Assembly (NCBI GenBank): GCA_001751225.1
Contig: MAXT01000141.1
Coordinates: forward strand, 1-7,357
Source: Desulfuromonadales bacterium C00003107
Lineage (GTDB): Bacteria; Desulfobacterota; Desulfuromonadia; Desulfuromonadales; Syntrophotaleaceae
Length of the DNA stretch: 7,357 nt
Reading direction: 5' to 3'
The position numbers and the translations under genes are program-made. Positions 7,141-7,357 of this stretch are shown here, in pieces (position 1 is the first letter of the stretch; every line of letters begins with the position of its first letter). The notes under the pieces are model-generated. The model was not told where the DNA came from and did no database searches. It worked only from the letters and a program-made list of their open reading frames with translations.

Positions 7141-7357
7141 CAAGCAAGCGTAGCGATGCAATCACTCAAGGTTTTGAACGCGCTCCTCATCGGGCCCTGC
7201 TGCTCGGTACCGGTCTGCCCCGCTCAGAAATGGGCAAGCCCCTGATCGGAATCGCCACCTCCTTTACCGACCTGATTCCTGGCCATATCGGTATGCGTGA
7301 TCTGGAACGTTTTATTGAAAAGGGTGTCCATACCGGCGGCGGCTATTCCTTTCTGTT
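7137..7357 (+). CDS. ilvD: Dihydroxy-acid dehydratase, N-terminal part (partial)
   Basis: IlvD dehydrates 2,3-dihydroxy-3-methylvalerate and 2,3-dihydroxyisovalerate to the 2-keto acids that give isoleucine and valine (and leucine), using an iron-sulfur cluster in the cytoplasm. Only the first 73 codons are present; the frame is open at the window end. Recognisable family blocks are [19 protein letters not shown] (residues 4-22), [18 protein letters not shown] (35-52) and [18 protein letters not shown], matching the IlvD/Edd N-terminus. RSDAI near the start and the ilv-type PGH block favour IlvD over the related Edd. The cluster-binding cysteines lie beyond the window. An upstream in-frame stop at 7119-7121 and GAAAGG (7121-7126, spacer 10) support ATG 7137. 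Other ilv genes may follow, as often in related genomes, but this cannot be seen. Confidence 0.93.
   Translation, partial: MTSKRSDAITQGFERAPHRALLLGTGLPRSEMGKPLIGIATSFTDLIPGHIGMRDLERFIEKGVHTGGGYSFL

Noticed and set aside
6930..7190. 86-residue minus-strand frame covering the ilvD leader
   Set aside because: It overlaps the ilvD 5' end, has no recognisable family, and I did not see a convincing ribosome site ahead of it. The leader-peptide reading on the plus strand explains the region better.

Overview
The window is a compact stretch of bacterial core genome. All recognisable genes lie on the + strand. It holds parts of three conserved housekeeping groups: the translation/nucleotide cluster tsf-pyrH-frr, the envelope and isoprenoid cluster uppS-cdsA-dxr-rseP followed by tsaB, and the start of ilvD. 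The protein sequences and the order tsf-pyrH-frr-uppS-cdsA-dxr-rseP, leading into a branched-chain amino acid gene, suggest a Gram-negative bacterium. My best guess is Desulfuromonadales (Geobacter/Pelobacter/Desulfuromonas relatives). That placement rests on remembered gene order and protein style, not on a search. I see no mobile element, tRNA, rRNA, CRISPR array or sign of recent transfer.

Layout: bases 1-1557 carry the 3' end of tsf, then pyrH and frr, closely spaced and presumably one transcript. A GC-rich hairpin with a T tract (about 1634-1671) ends this unit. After a 200-base gap, uppS, cdsA, dxr, rseP and tsaB follow with gaps of 20, 60 and 12 bases and then a 1-base overlap, which suggests one operon. 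It supplies the undecaprenyl carrier (UppS), CDP-diacylglycerol (CdsA), MEP-pathway isoprenoid precursors (Dxr), a site-2 membrane protease (RseP) and a tRNA t6A factor (TsaB). A near-consensus sigma-70 promoter overlaps the tsaB stop codon and should drive a 73-residue DUF465/YdcH-like protein. A 14-bp hairpin terminator closes that small gene. A roughly 215-base leader then precedes ilvD, which runs off the end of the window.

Two points deserve most attention. First, cdsA has no ATG, GTG or TTG start in the right place. The reading that restores the normal CdsA N-terminus begins at an ATT codon exactly 9 bases after a strong Shine-Dalgarno. Second, a 19-codon ORF directly before ilvD encodes a peptide with 11 Val/Leu/Ile residues, and its stop codon overlaps the ilvD start (ATGA). 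This looks like a branched-chain amino acid leader peptide coupled to ilvD, although a T-rich sequence could produce such a composition by chance. I found no wholly new multi-gene system.
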